From positions 1 to 34,208 of the forward strand of contig CAMXAS010000002.1 in assembly GCA_947179195.1 (NCBI GenBank): a stretch of DNA of 34,208 bases. The letters are read 5' to 3'. The first letter of the stretch is position 1. The number at the start of each line of letters is the position of its first letter. The notes below the pieces were generated by a model. That model was given only the letters and a program-made list of their open reading frames with translations, was not told where the DNA came from and did no database searches. Below are positions 1 to 8,748 of this stretch, piece by piece. The position numbers and the translations under genes were made by a program. The stretch comes from an uncultured Bacteroidales bacterium. Lineage in GTDB: Bacteria > Bacteroidota > Bacteroidia > Bacteroidales > P3.

Positions 1-1583
1 AACCCGCCCGCATAGGGCAGATAGCGTTTTTCCCGACGGACGACCGCCTGACGGCCGCAGTAGAGGATGCCGTAACAACAGACACAGGCCATCCCCGACA
101 GGACGACCGGCCAGACCGCGCCCGGCCATGTCTCTATCCACAGACTCATACCGTTCATAAGCGCGAGGCCGTATTGCAGCACCTGCATCAACGCGGCCGT
201 CAGCCACCCGTTACCCATAGCCGACACCCCGACCAGACCGGCCACCAGGCCGACGGGCAACAGGACGGAGGCCAAGGGCGCGACCACCATGTTGGCCACC
301 CAAAAATAGACGGGGAACTGCCCGAAAAAACACAGACTCAAGGGGGCGGTGGCCCCTTGCGCCGCCCATGACACGGCACTCATCCCCACGATTTTCTTCA
401 AGTATTTCCGTTTTTCGACGGCCGCCGGATAGACGCGGGGCGAGAGGAACACGATGCCGCCCACGGCCAGATACGACAACAGGAAGCCGAGGTCCAGCAA
501 CCAGTCGGGCCGTAGCGTCAACAGCAGCCAGGCCGACAACAATAGCGAGCGTTCCACCGGCAGGCGGCGGCCGAGACAGAGGCCGGCCTGCACGAACGTG
601 AACATACAGGCGGCGCGGCAGACGGAGGCCGACAGCCCGGTCAGGAGCGCGTAACCCCACAGAAAGCCGCAGACGATGCCGAAACGCAGCCACCGCCCCC
701 GGCGGCCGCGCAAGCCTTTGAGCAACAGCATCAGCACCCACGAGACGATGCCCAAGTGCATGCCCGACACGCAGAGTACGTGTACGACGCCGGCATCGCG
801 GTAAGCCTGGCTGACGTCCGGGTCCATATCCGACTTGTCGCCGAAGACCAAGGCCTTGGCGATGCCGCGCTCGCGCTCGGCCAAGAGCGGGTGGTCCAAG
901 CCGGCCGCCAAACGGGCCTGCAGGCGTCCGGCGGCGCGCCGCAAGCGGTGCGCCGTGTGCCGCCCCGCCCCCGACGCCGAATCCGCGCCTACGAAGCCCC
1001 AACCGCCCCGTGGCACATAGGCGCTCGCATAGATGTAGCGTCGGTGCATATAGCGGGCGTACCCCGCATAAGCCGCCGTATCGAAGGGGGCCGGGGCGGC
1101 ACGGACCGTAAGACGGTCGCCGGGCGCCAACGCGGCGGCGGTGCCGTCCTTTTGAAAATACAGACACAGTTTGGCGCGGGTCGGCCGCCATGCGCCGTCC
1201 CCCTCGGCATAAGCCCACACGCGCACGGTCTTTTTCCAACTCTTGGCCGTTTCCTTGCCGAAATCCAAGACCTCCACGTCGTAAAGACGCTTGCCACCGT
1301 CCAGACAGGCTTCCGGCAACCGGCCGCCCGCCGCGCGGCTCAAGGCCACATTGGCATAACCGCCGCCCACGGCCAGGCATACGGCGGCCACGGCCCGCCA
1401 CATTGGCCGGCGGCTGCCGCACAGCACGCCCACCGCCGCCAGGCCCAGCCCCCACAGCGACCAAAGCCAAGCCTCAGGCCACGGTTCAAGGCCGGAACCG
1501 TCCGTGCACAGACCCCATAGCAGGCCTGCCGCGTAACAAAAGAAAAGGAAACAAAAGGACGAGCGGTACGGGATGCCCCGCAT
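1..1583 (-). CDS. comEC: ComEC/Rec2-family competence/DNA uptake membrane protein (C-terminus cut by window edge)
   Basis: Frame absent from the ORF track because it runs off the left edge. Manual minus-strand translation from ATG at 1583: MRGIPYRSSFCFLFFCYAAGLLWGL..., later SGMHLGIVSWVLMLLLKG...LLTGLSASVCRAACMFT, ending at the edge ...CCYGILYCGRQAVVRREKRYLPYAGG; hydrophobic with ComEC-like SGxHL/RA motifs. Confidence 0.85.
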   Translation of the reverse strand, partial: MRGIPYRSSFCFLFFCYAAGLLWGLCTDGSGLEPWPEAWLWSLWGLGLAAVGVLCGSRRPMWRAVAAVCLAVGGGYANVALSRAAGGRLPEACLDGGKRLYDVEVLDFGKETAKSWKKTVRVWAYAEGDGAWRPTRAKLCLYFQKDGTAAALAPGDRLTVRAAPAPFDTAAYAGYARYMHRRYIYASAYVPRGGWGFVGADSASGAGRHTAHRLRRAAGRLQARLAAGLDHPLLAERERGIAKALVFGDKSDMDPDVSQAYRDAGVVHVLCVSGMHLGIVSWVLMLLLKGLRGRRGRWLRFGIVCGFLWGYALLTGLSASVCRAACMFTFVQAGLCLGRRLPVERSLLLSAWLLLTLRPDWLLDLGFLLSYLAVGGIVFLSPRVYPAAVEKRKYLKKIVGMSAVSWAAQGATAPLSLCFFGQFPVYFWVANMVVAPLASVLLPVGLVAGLVGVSAMGNGWLTAALMQVLQYGLALMNGMSLWIETWPGAVWPVVLSGMACVCCYGILYCGRQAVVRREKRYLPYAGG

Positions 1584-1590
1584 CAGGCCG

Positions 1591-2769
1591 TCAGTCGCTC
1601 AAATCGCCGATGGAAAGCTGGTCCATGTGCTTAATCGATACGCCGGTATAGTAGAAGCGGATGACGTCTTCCACCGAATACCCCAAATCGACCATACGCA
1701 CCGCCCCTTCTTGGCTAAGGCCTACGCCGTGCCCGTAGCCGCGACCGGTGAGTCTCACCTGGTCTCCCTGCGTGGAGACCGAGAAATAAGTGGACCGCAA
1801 ATTCAAATCCTGACGAATGTTTTTAAGCGGTATTTGATTGGGAAAATAGACTTTTCTTCTTATCTGTTTGAACGTCAAAGCGCTGTCGCGCATCGTCGCG
1901 TTCTTGACCGGATAGTTGTATTGCCGTTCCAGAAAATCCAGCCATTCCTTACGGCTCATTTCCTTAACCCAAAAGGCGTTCCGCATACTCATCGAGAACG
2001 TGTCGCGCACGGGACGCAAATAAGGAATCTCGTAACGCCATACGTCTTCCGAAGCCACGGTCTCACCACCGGAATTGGAATAGAACGAAGCCGTGATGAC
2101 CTGGTCGGCCGTATCCACAATCAACGCCCCCGCCGTCTGCACCGTCGCGGTGAGAATCAGCGGCGTATTGTTGCGGCTCTTATAGACCTGGCAATGCACG
2201 CCGTCGCACAGATGATAGCCGCCGTTCGCATGGCGCCGCAAATTGTTGATGGCGTACGTCCGCGCAATGATGGCCTGTATCTTATAGAAATCCAATTTGT
2301 CGCTGATGCTCCGCACCTCCGACTGGGTTACGCCGGCCACATAGTTCTCCACATTCACGACATTGATCAGGAACAGGCGGCCGTTCTCCACGCCCACCTC
2401 CAAATGGTCGTCGTAATAACGCACCTCGCCCGGCGCACCCTCCGGATGTATCGCGAAAATGGCTTTCAGCCCCTCGCCGTCCAACGACAGCGACGGGAAC
2501 ACGCCCAACAGCGAGTCGCCCTGCCATACCGCAATGTTCTCGGCTTCCACGCGCAAGGTCACCGACTGGTCTTCGTGCAATTCCACGAGGCGTTGTTCTT
2601 CGGAATCGAAAATATAATACACGCCCAGGGCCGCCGTAAACACATAGGCCGCCGACGGCTTTTCGGAGAAAATCCGCACCGAAAGGTCGGTGGCATACGC
2701 CCGGCCGACCATCCACAACAACGTCCCGCAAAGGACTACCGCACCCAATATCTTTTTCATAATGCTCAT
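1591..2769 (-). CDS. SpoIID/LytB domain-containing protein
   Basis: ORF 392 aa with signal peptide; VENYVAGVTQSEV, IQAIIARTYAINN, YSNSGGET, GRGYGHGVGLSQEGA motifs of the SpoIID/LytB family; 4-bp overlap with upstream lpxB. Confidence 0.88.
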   Translation of the reverse strand: MSIMKKILGAVVLCGTLLWMVGRAYATDLSVRIFSEKPSAAYVFTAALGVYYIFDSEEQRLVELHEDQSVTLRVEAENIAVWQGDSLLGVFPSLSLDGEGLKAIFAIHPEGAPGEVRYYDDHLEVGVENGRLFLINVVNVENYVAGVTQSEVRSISDKLDFYKIQAIIARTYAINNLRRHANGGYHLCDGVHCQVYKSRNNTPLILTATVQTAGALIVDTADQVITASFYSNSGGETVASEDVWRYEIPYLRPVRDTFSMSMRNAFWVKEMSRKEWLDFLERQYNYPVKNATMRDSALTFKQIRRKVYFPNQIPLKNIRQDLNLRSTYFSVSTQGDQVRLTGRGYGHGVGLSQEGAVRMVDLGYSVEDVIRFYYTGVSIKHMDQLSIGDLSD

Positions 2770-3899
2770 ACTAATATACGTTCGAGATCCGCGATGATCG
2801 AAGCGGCCACGCGCGTTGAAGCGCCTTCCCGCCCCAATTTCTCCCGGAGCTCCTCATAATCAGACAATTGTTTTTCCCTTATTTTTGGATTTTTTAAGAC
2901 TTTCTCCAACTCGGCCACGATATTCGCCTCGGTCAAACCGCCCTGCAACAACTCCTTGACGACTTCCCGGTCCATAATCAGGTTCACGAGCGAGATAAAA
3001 CGAATCCGGTTCATGACCAACAGCCGCGCAATCCGGTACGACACTTCGCTGGTCTTGTAGCACACCACTTCCGGAATGCCCAGCAGAGCGGTCTCCAGCG
3101 TGGACGTGCCCGATTTGACCAAGGCGGCCGTCGAGACGGAAAGCAGGTCGTAGGCCCGGTCATAGACGAGCGGAATCTGCGGATAGCCGTCCATGTAACG
3201 GGCATAGAACGGCGCCATATGCCGCGTGCCCGCCACGGCGAACCGGTATTCGGGGAAACGCCGCGTGGCGGCCAGCATGAGCGGAAAAATCTTCTCGATT
3301 TCCTGCTTGCGGCTGCCCGGCATGAGCGTAATCAGGCGTTCCCCATCCTTGAGCGGCGCATCGGGCAGAGGGTCGGCGAAACGGTAACGCGCCATCGCGT
3401 CCAACAGCGGATGCCCGAGGAACGTGGCCTCCACGCCGTGTTTCGCATAAAAGGCCGGCTCGAACGGCAATACGGGATAGACCCGGCGGATATAACGCCG
3501 GATTTGCTTGACGCGCGACGTATGCCAAGCCCATATCTGCGGCGCGATATAATAGTAGATTTTATAGCCCTGCTTGAACAGATGTTTGGCGACGCGCAGG
3601 TTGAAGCCCGGATAGTCGATAAGGATGACGGCGTCCGGCTTGAAGGCGGCGACGTCTTTCCGACAGAAGGCCATATTGCCGAGAATGATGCGCAAATGGG
3701 TCAGCACCTCCCAAAAGCCCATATAGGCCAAATCGCGGTAATGCTTGACCAAGACGGCCCGTCCCCGCCCCGCTTCGGCCATGGCGTCGCCGCCCCAGAA
3801 ACGGATGTCGGCGGACGGATCCTGCGTCACTATGGCGCGCACCAGATTGGCGCCGTGCAAATCGCCGGAGGGCTCGCCCGCTATGATATAGTATTTCAT
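2766..3899 (-). CDS. lpxB: lipid-A-disaccharide synthase
   Basis: MKYYIIAGEPSGDLHGANLVRAI, YIAPQIWAWHTSRVKQIRR, LPFEPAFYAKHGVEATFLGHPLLD, LVKSGTSTLETALLGIPEVVCYKTS motifs. Confidence 0.96.
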   Translation of the reverse strand: MKYYIIAGEPSGDLHGANLVRAIVTQDPSADIRFWGGDAMAEAGRGRAVLVKHYRDLAYMGFWEVLTHLRIILGNMAFCRKDVAAFKPDAVILIDYPGFNLRVAKHLFKQGYKIYYYIAPQIWAWHTSRVKQIRRYIRRVYPVLPFEPAFYAKHGVEATFLGHPLLDAMARYRFADPLPDAPLKDGERLITLMPGSRKQEIEKIFPLMLAATRRFPEYRFAVAGTRHMAPFYARYMDGYPQIPLVYDRAYDLLSVSTAALVKSGTSTLETALLGIPEVVCYKTSEVSYRIARLLVMNRIRFISLVNLIMDREVVKELLQGGLTEANIVAELEKVLKNPKIREKQLSDYEELREKLGREGASTRVAASIIADLERILV

Positions 3900-4546
3900 G
3901 CTTCTTTCTTCTTATAGTAAGCGCACCAGGGCGTGAGGAAACACTGCGCGCAATGCGGCCGCCGCGCCGTGCAGACGTAACGCCCGTGCAACAGCAGCCA
4001 ATGGTGCGCCTGCCCCAATTTATCTTCCGCAATGTATTTGACCAGTTGCCGCTCGGTTTCCAAAGGGGTCTTGGCCTGACGCGTCAAGCCGATGCGCGCC
4101 GAAACCCGGAACACGTGCGTATCCACGGCCATGCGCGCCTGATGGAAGGCCACGGCCATGACCACATTGGCGGTCTTGCGGCCCACGCCCGGCAGACTCG
4201 TGAGTTCCTCCATCGTCTGCGGCACCTCGCCGCCGAACGCCTCGACCAAGCGTTTGGCCATGCCCGAAAGATGCGCGCTCTTGCTGTTGGGATAAGAGAC
4301 GGAGCGGATATAGTCATAGATTTCGGATACTTCGGCCGACGCCAACGCCAACGCGTCGGGATAACGTTCGAATAGCGCGGGCGTGACGAGATTGACGCGC
4401 TTGTCGGTACATTGGGCCGAGAGCATGACCGCCACCAGCAGTTCGTAAGGGTTCCGGAAATGCAGTTCGCTTTCGGCCACCGGCATCTCGCGTTCAAAAG
4501 CCTTGAACACGTTGTCGTACAATTCTTCCCTGCGCATGATTGTCAA
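3896..4546 (-). CDS. nth: endonuclease III
   Basis: LLVAVMLSAQCTDKRVN, LPGVGRKTANVVM (HhH), VDTHVFRVSARIGL, C-terminal Cys cluster CTARRPHCAQCFLTPWC (4Fe-4S). Confidence 0.96.
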   Translation of the reverse strand: MTIMRREELYDNVFKAFEREMPVAESELHFRNPYELLVAVMLSAQCTDKRVNLVTPALFERYPDALALASAEVSEIYDYIRSVSYPNSKSAHLSGMAKRLVEAFGGEVPQTMEELTSLPGVGRKTANVVMAVAFHQARMAVDTHVFRVSARIGLTRQAKTPLETERQLVKYIAEDKLGQAHHWLLLHGRYVCTARRPHCAQCFLTPWCAYYKKKEA

Positions 4547-4549
4547 GCC

Positions 4550-5368
4550 TTAGAATGCAATGGTAAAGCCCAGACTCAAATCCACGACCGAAAACGTTTC
4601 CTTGAAAGAATAGGCGGTTTGCGTGCCTTTGACCTCCGCCTTGCCGTCTTCGGGCTTCGACTTGCTTTCGACATAGACCATCGCTTCCGTATTGGCGAAA
4701 TTGAACGGTGTCGAACCCATATAGTCGGCCTTCAGGTCGATATGGAAGCCCCGCGTCACGAGAAATTTAAGCCCCAGCCCCACGGCATAGCCGAAAGCCG
4801 GTTTGGAGCCTGAACTGAAATCGTAGGTGTAATGGAGGTGTCGATACGGTTCGTCCGAGGTCGAACGGTAAAACGGCGAAAGCATATGGGCGTAGCCGAT
4901 GCCCACGCGTCCCGTACCGACGAGCCAGTCCACCAACGGGAAACGGAACGTGCCGCCGGCCATGGCCATGAACTCCGTCCATTTGTCGGTCTCGTCCGTG
5001 GTCCATACCTGCTTGCCCAATGTCGTGGCAGGGTCCGGTCCGAAAGCCTCGGCCGGGGCCGCCGTTTTGTTGGAATGTCCCTGGAACGTGATGAAAAGGC
5101 CGCAATATTCGTTGAACACATAAAAATCGAACGCCACGCCATAGGTCACGCCTATTTTCGCGCCGTTACAATCCAGCGTACGGTTGTTGTAGTCTATGCG
5201 CCCGAACGGGGCCTGGCCGAATTTGCCCAACGGAAAGGCCGCGCCCGCATGAAAGGCCACGTCCGACCGCTTCAATTCATAAAAGGAGCCGGCGGCCGAA
5301 ACGCTTTCCAACCCCGGCAAGCCGAGCATCAACAATCCCAAAAGCCAACGGCATCCCTTGTTTTTCAT
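4550..5368 (-). CDS. outer membrane beta-barrel protein, unknown function
   Basis: Signal peptide MKNKGCRWLLGLLMLGLPGLESVSA; glycine-rich alternating strands; terminal aromatic-type strand DLSLGFTIAF. Confidence 0.7.
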   Translation of the reverse strand: MKNKGCRWLLGLLMLGLPGLESVSAAGSFYELKRSDVAFHAGAAFPLGKFGQAPFGRIDYNNRTLDCNGAKIGVTYGVAFDFYVFNEYCGLFITFQGHSNKTAAPAEAFGPDPATTLGKQVWTTDETDKWTEFMAMAGGTFRFPLVDWLVGTGRVGIGYAHMLSPFYRSTSDEPYRHLHYTYDFSSGSKPAFGYAVGLGLKFLVTRGFHIDLKADYMGSTPFNFANTEAMVYVESKSKPEDGKAEVKGTQTAYSFKETFSVVDLSLGFTIAF

Positions 5369-5383
5369 CGTGTTCCCTTTCGT

Positions 5384-6226
5384 TTAATGGTCAGCTTCTT
5401 TCGGCTTTCCGAAAGCATAGGTCACGCCGAGGTTGATGCCCAAGGCGGTATAACGGAAAGCCAAGCCCTCGACCTGCGCCAACGGTATCTTCGTGTTTTT
5501 GGGGCTGTTCTGGAACACCCCGTAACGGTATTCGACCGACAACTGCACCAACCAGTTCTTCTGCACCCGGTATTGCAGGCCGAAATCCGTCCCTAACTGG
5601 AAATCCATATTGGTCTGAGGCCGCATGACCTTGACCACGTTGCGGTCCGTGCCGGTTTTCTTATGCGTAACCGGATCGTACACCGGTATTTTCTCAACCG
5701 CCTGCGCCATGGGACTGAGCATGAAGCCGAAGCGTCCCTGCACCTGCCCTATCAGATACAGCTTGGAAATAATCGGAATCCGCACATTGAGCGACAAGCC
5801 GGCCGAATAGACCTCCCAGCCGGTTTTATGCAACTTGCCCGGATAGGACTCCGTAATGGCCGTATTGAAATCATAGCCGAAGATTTGCGCGCCCAACGCG
5901 ACGCCCAAACCGAAATAAGGCACGAAATAGTACTGATACGACAAATCGGCCGAAATGCCGAGTTTTGCGCCCTGCGGGATACCGGACTGCCCCGTCAGCG
6001 CCTTGAAACCGCCCATCGGGATGGCCGGGCCTATCCGCAACGTCGCTTCCGATTTCAAATCGAATTCGGACGTAAACGCCGCCAGTTGCGACGCATATTT
6101 GGGAGAAGCCGACCGGGCCCTGGTTTCGCCGCCGGACAACTGATACGCCTGCGCCCATACCGGCCCGCCGGTCAGACACAGTCCCATCCACAACGCGCCC
6201 AACAGCGCCACCCGTTTTCCATCCAT
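5384..6226 (-). CDS. outer membrane beta-barrel protein, unknown function
   Basis: Signal peptide MDGKRVALLGALWMGLCLTGGPVWAQA; beta-barrel-like sequence; C-terminal RYTALGINLGVTYAF. ATG at 6226 preceded by AGGAG preferred over the TTG at 6244 in the ORF track. Confidence 0.7.
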   Translation of the reverse strand: MDGKRVALLGALWMGLCLTGGPVWAQAYQLSGGETRARSASPKYASQLAAFTSEFDLKSEATLRIGPAIPMGGFKALTGQSGIPQGAKLGISADLSYQYYFVPYFGLGVALGAQIFGYDFNTAITESYPGKLHKTGWEVYSAGLSLNVRIPIISKLYLIGQVQGRFGFMLSPMAQAVEKIPVYDPVTHKKTGTDRNVVKVMRPQTNMDFQLGTDFGLQYRVQKNWLVQLSVEYRYGVFQNSPKNTKIPLAQVEGLAFRYTALGINLGVTYAFGKPKEADH

Positions 6227-6283
6227 AACTCCTACGCTTTTCAATTCATTTTATCTGACGGATTTACGTCAGCCCTAAAAGAG

Positions 6284-6291
6284 CAAAGATA
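6284..6291 (-). promoter_or_regulatory. candidate Bacteroidota -7 element (TATCTTTG) for the OM protein operon
   Basis: CAAAGATA on + strand, about 58 bp upstream of the minus-strand ATG at 6226; no clean -33 seen. Confidence 0.4.
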
Positions 6292-6338
6292 CGAATAAAA
6301 AAGCATTTCCCCTAAACATTTTTTTATCGGCTTTTTTC

Positions 6339-6369
6339 TTTGAAAATTAGAAAATTTGGGCTAAGTTTG
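6339..6369 (+). promoter_or_regulatory. Bacteroidota-type promoter for serC (TTTG-N19-TAAGTTTG)
   Basis: TTTG 6339-6342, 19-nt spacer, TAAGTTTG 6362-6369; matches TTTG-N19-21-TAnnTTTG consensus. Confidence 0.7.
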
Positions 6370-6451
6370 CATTGTTCATGCGATGCGTGCGGCCCCGTCG
6401 GCGCGACGCCTGAAACTAAGGAGAATAATTAACCATTAAATAACTATCGTT

Positions 6452-7528
6452 ATGAAAGTAGCACACAATTTCAACGCAGGTCCCTGCGTATTGCCGAAGC
6501 CTGCCATCCAAGCCGGCATCGAAGCTCTGAAAGATTTCGCCGGTACCGGCATGGGCGTGATCGAAGTATCGCACCGCAGCAAGGAATGGCAAGCCATTAT
6601 GGACGAATCCGTAGCCCTGTGGAAAGAACTCTACAACATTCCCGAAGGCTATCACGTTCTGTTCCTCGGCGGTGGCGCCAGCACGCAGTTCCTCTATGTG
6701 CCGTTCAACCTGTTGAACAAGAAAGCCGCTTACCTGGAAACGGGCGGTTGGGCTGCCAAAGCCGCGAAAGAAGCCAAATATTTCGGCGAAGTTGAAATCG
6801 TAGCTTCTTCCAAGGAAACGACTTACAACCACATCCCGAAGGGCTGGAAAATCCCGACGGACGTTGACTATTTCCACATCACGACGAACAACACGCTGTA
6901 CGGTACCGAAATCAAGGAAGACATCGACAGCCCCGTTACGCTCGTAGCCGATATGTCGTCCGACTTCATGAGCCGTCCCGTCGATATCAGCAAATACGGC
7001 CTGATTTACGGTGGCGCCCAGAAGAACGTCGGCCCCGCGGGTCTGACCGTCGTTATCGTTCGCGAAGACATCCTCGGTAAAGTGGAACGTCCGTTGCCGA
7101 CGATGGTGGACTACCGCACGCACATCAAAGACGGTTCGATGTTCAACACGCCGCCTGTATTCCCGATCTTCATGATGTACGAAACCTTGAAGTGGGTCAA
7201 GAGCATGGGCGGTCTGAAAGTCATCGAAAAAATGAACATCGAAAAGGCCGAAATGCTCTACAACGAAATCGACAACAACCCGATGTTCAAGGGTACGATT
7301 ATCGACAAGGCCGACCGTTCCAGAATGAACGTTTGCTTCGTTATGGAAGACAAATACAAAGACAAGGAAGCCGACTTCCTCGAATACGCCAAGGCCGCCG
7401 GCATGGTGGGCATCAAGGGGCACCGCTCCACGGGCGGTTTCCGCGCCTCCATCTACAACGCTTGCCCGAAGGAAAGCGTACAGGCTTTGATCAACTGCAT
7501 GCAGGAATACGCGAAGAAGAACGCTTAA
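6452..7528 (+). CDS. serC: phosphoserine aminotransferase
   Basis: [72 protein letters not shown]. Confidence 0.97.
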   Translation: MKVAHNFNAGPCVLPKPAIQAGIEALKDFAGTGMGVIEVSHRSKEWQAIMDESVALWKELYNIPEGYHVLFLGGGASTQFLYVPFNLLNKKAAYLETGGWAAKAAKEAKYFGEVEIVASSKETTYNHIPKGWKIPTDVDYFHITTNNTLYGTEIKEDIDSPVTLVADMSSDFMSRPVDISKYGLIYGGAQKNVGPAGLTVVIVREDILGKVERPLPTMVDYRTHIKDGSMFNTPPVFPIFMMYETLKWVKSMGGLKVIEKMNIEKAEMLYNEIDNNPMFKGTIIDKADRSRMNVCFVMEDKYKDKEADFLEYAKAAGMVGIKGHRSTGGFRASIYNACPKESVQALINCMQEYAKKNA

Positions 7529-7610
7529 TCGATTTGATTAAGGCTATAAGGAGGGGACATCATATGTTCCCTCCTTTGTTTAAACACCGAAAAAATATTA
7601 TAAACAAATA

Positions 7611-7730
7611 GGCACGTTAGAATAGGTAAGATACAAGGCGAACCTCTTTAGACCTGAGGGAGCGTACTGAAGTACGTGACCAAAGCGGCGAAAGAGGTTC
7701 AACGCAGTAGATTACCTGTTATAACGCGCC
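7611..7730. repeat. ~120-bp imperfect palindrome, MITE-like / genome-repeat-like element
   Basis: Left arm GGCACGTTAGAATAGGTAAGATACAAGGCGAACCTCTTTAG...CGTACT aligns along its length with the reverse complement of the right arm GGCGCGTTATAACAGGTAATCTACTGCGTTGAACCTCTTTCG...CGTACT, loop 'ga'; TA dinucleotides near both ends. Confidence 0.75.
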
Positions 7731-7747
7731 GTAAAAACATCTTTAAA

Positions 7748-8668
7748 ATGAAAGTTTTAGTTGCGACTGAAAAACCTTTCGCCAAAGCCGCGGTTGACGG
7801 CATCCGCAAAATCGTGGAAGGTGCCGGCTTTGAACTGGCGCTTTGCGAAAAATACACCGATGTTCAACAGTTTTACACGGCGGTTGCCGATGCCGACGCG
7901 TTGATCGTCCGTTCCGACAAGGTGACGAAAGAAGTCATCGACCACGCCAAGAACCTGAAAATCGTGGTGAGAGCCGGTGCCGGTTTCGACAACCTCGATT
8001 TGGCCGCTTGCACCGAACGCAAGATTGTGGCGATGAACACGCCGGGGCAGAACTCCAACGCCGTAGCCGAATTGGCCGCCGGCTTGATGATTTACATGAA
8101 CCGCAACCTGTTCAACCCGGGTACGGGCGCCGAACTGAAGGGCAAGAAACTGGGTATCCACGCTTACGGTAACGTAGGCCGCAATGTGGCGCGCGTGGCC
8201 AAGGGGCTGGGCATGGACATCTATGCCTTCGACGCTTTCTGCCCGAAAGAAGTGATTGAAAAAGACGGCGTGAAGGCCGTAGGTTCGGCTGAAGAACTCT
8301 ACAGCACCTGCGACGTGATTTCGTTGCACATCCCGGCTACGAAAGAAACCACCAACTCCATCAACTACGACTTGGTGAACCGTATGCCCAAGGGTGCCAT
8401 GCTGGTGAACACCGCCCGCAAGGAAGTCATCAACGAAGCCGACATGGTCCGTTTGCTGAACGACCGTCCCGACTTCCGTTATGTAACCGACATCAAGCCG
8501 GGTAACCACGACGAACTGGCCGAGAAATTCCCCACGCGCTATTTCTCCACGCCCAAGAAGATGGGTGCCGAAACGGCCGAAGCCAACATCAACGCCGGTT
8601 TGGCCGCCGCCAACCAGATTGTTGACTTCATCAAGAACGGTGTAACCAAATTCCAGGTAAACAAATAG
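7748..8668 (+). CDS. serA: D-3-phosphoglycerate dehydrogenase / 2-hydroxyacid dehydrogenase
   Basis: Start at ATG 7748 (MKVLVATEKPFAKAAV); NAD-binding GKKLGIHAYGNVGRNVARVAKGLGM; VRAGAGFDNLDL; DVISLHIPATKETT; adjacent to serC. The GTG at 7676 in the ORF track lies inside the palindrome and is unlikely. Confidence 0.92.
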   Translation: MKVLVATEKPFAKAAVDGIRKIVEGAGFELALCEKYTDVQQFYTAVADADALIVRSDKVTKEVIDHAKNLKIVVRAGAGFDNLDLAACTERKIVAMNTPGQNSNAVAELAAGLMIYMNRNLFNPGTGAELKGKKLGIHAYGNVGRNVARVAKGLGMDIYAFDAFCPKEVIEKDGVKAVGSAEELYSTCDVISLHIPATKETTNSINYDLVNRMPKGAMLVNTARKEVINEADMVRLLNDRPDFRYVTDIKPGNHDELAEKFPTRYFSTPKKMGAETAEANINAGLAAANQIVDFIKNGVTKFQVNK

Positions 8669-8697
8669 GATATGCCGAACGGTGTTTGTACCGTGAC

Positions 8698-8733
8698 AAA
8701 AAAGGCCGTCCCGCATGGGACGGCCTTTTTTTT
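8698..8733. terminator. bidirectional Rho-independent terminator between serA and rimO
   Basis: aaaaaaGGCCGTCCCgcatGGGACGGCCtttttttt: 9-bp stem 8704-8712/8717-8725, T-tract on both strands, between convergent genes. Confidence 0.93.
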
Positions 8734-8748
8734 ATAAGATATCCGCCC

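Noticed and set aside
211-1470. 419-aa minus-strand ORF at the left edge
   Set aside because: Gly/Arg-rich out-of-frame translation; the true comEC frame is offset and omitted from the track because it has no stop in the window.
1573-2859. 428-aa plus-strand ORF antisense to the spoIID-like gene (also 6416..7423, 7757..8716, 8686..10035, 10084..11013)
   Set aside because: Antisense shadows of clearly recognisable genes.
7676-7747. N-terminal extension of serA from GTG 7676
   Set aside because: Falls inside the palindromic element; homologous start is MKVLVATEKPF at 7748.
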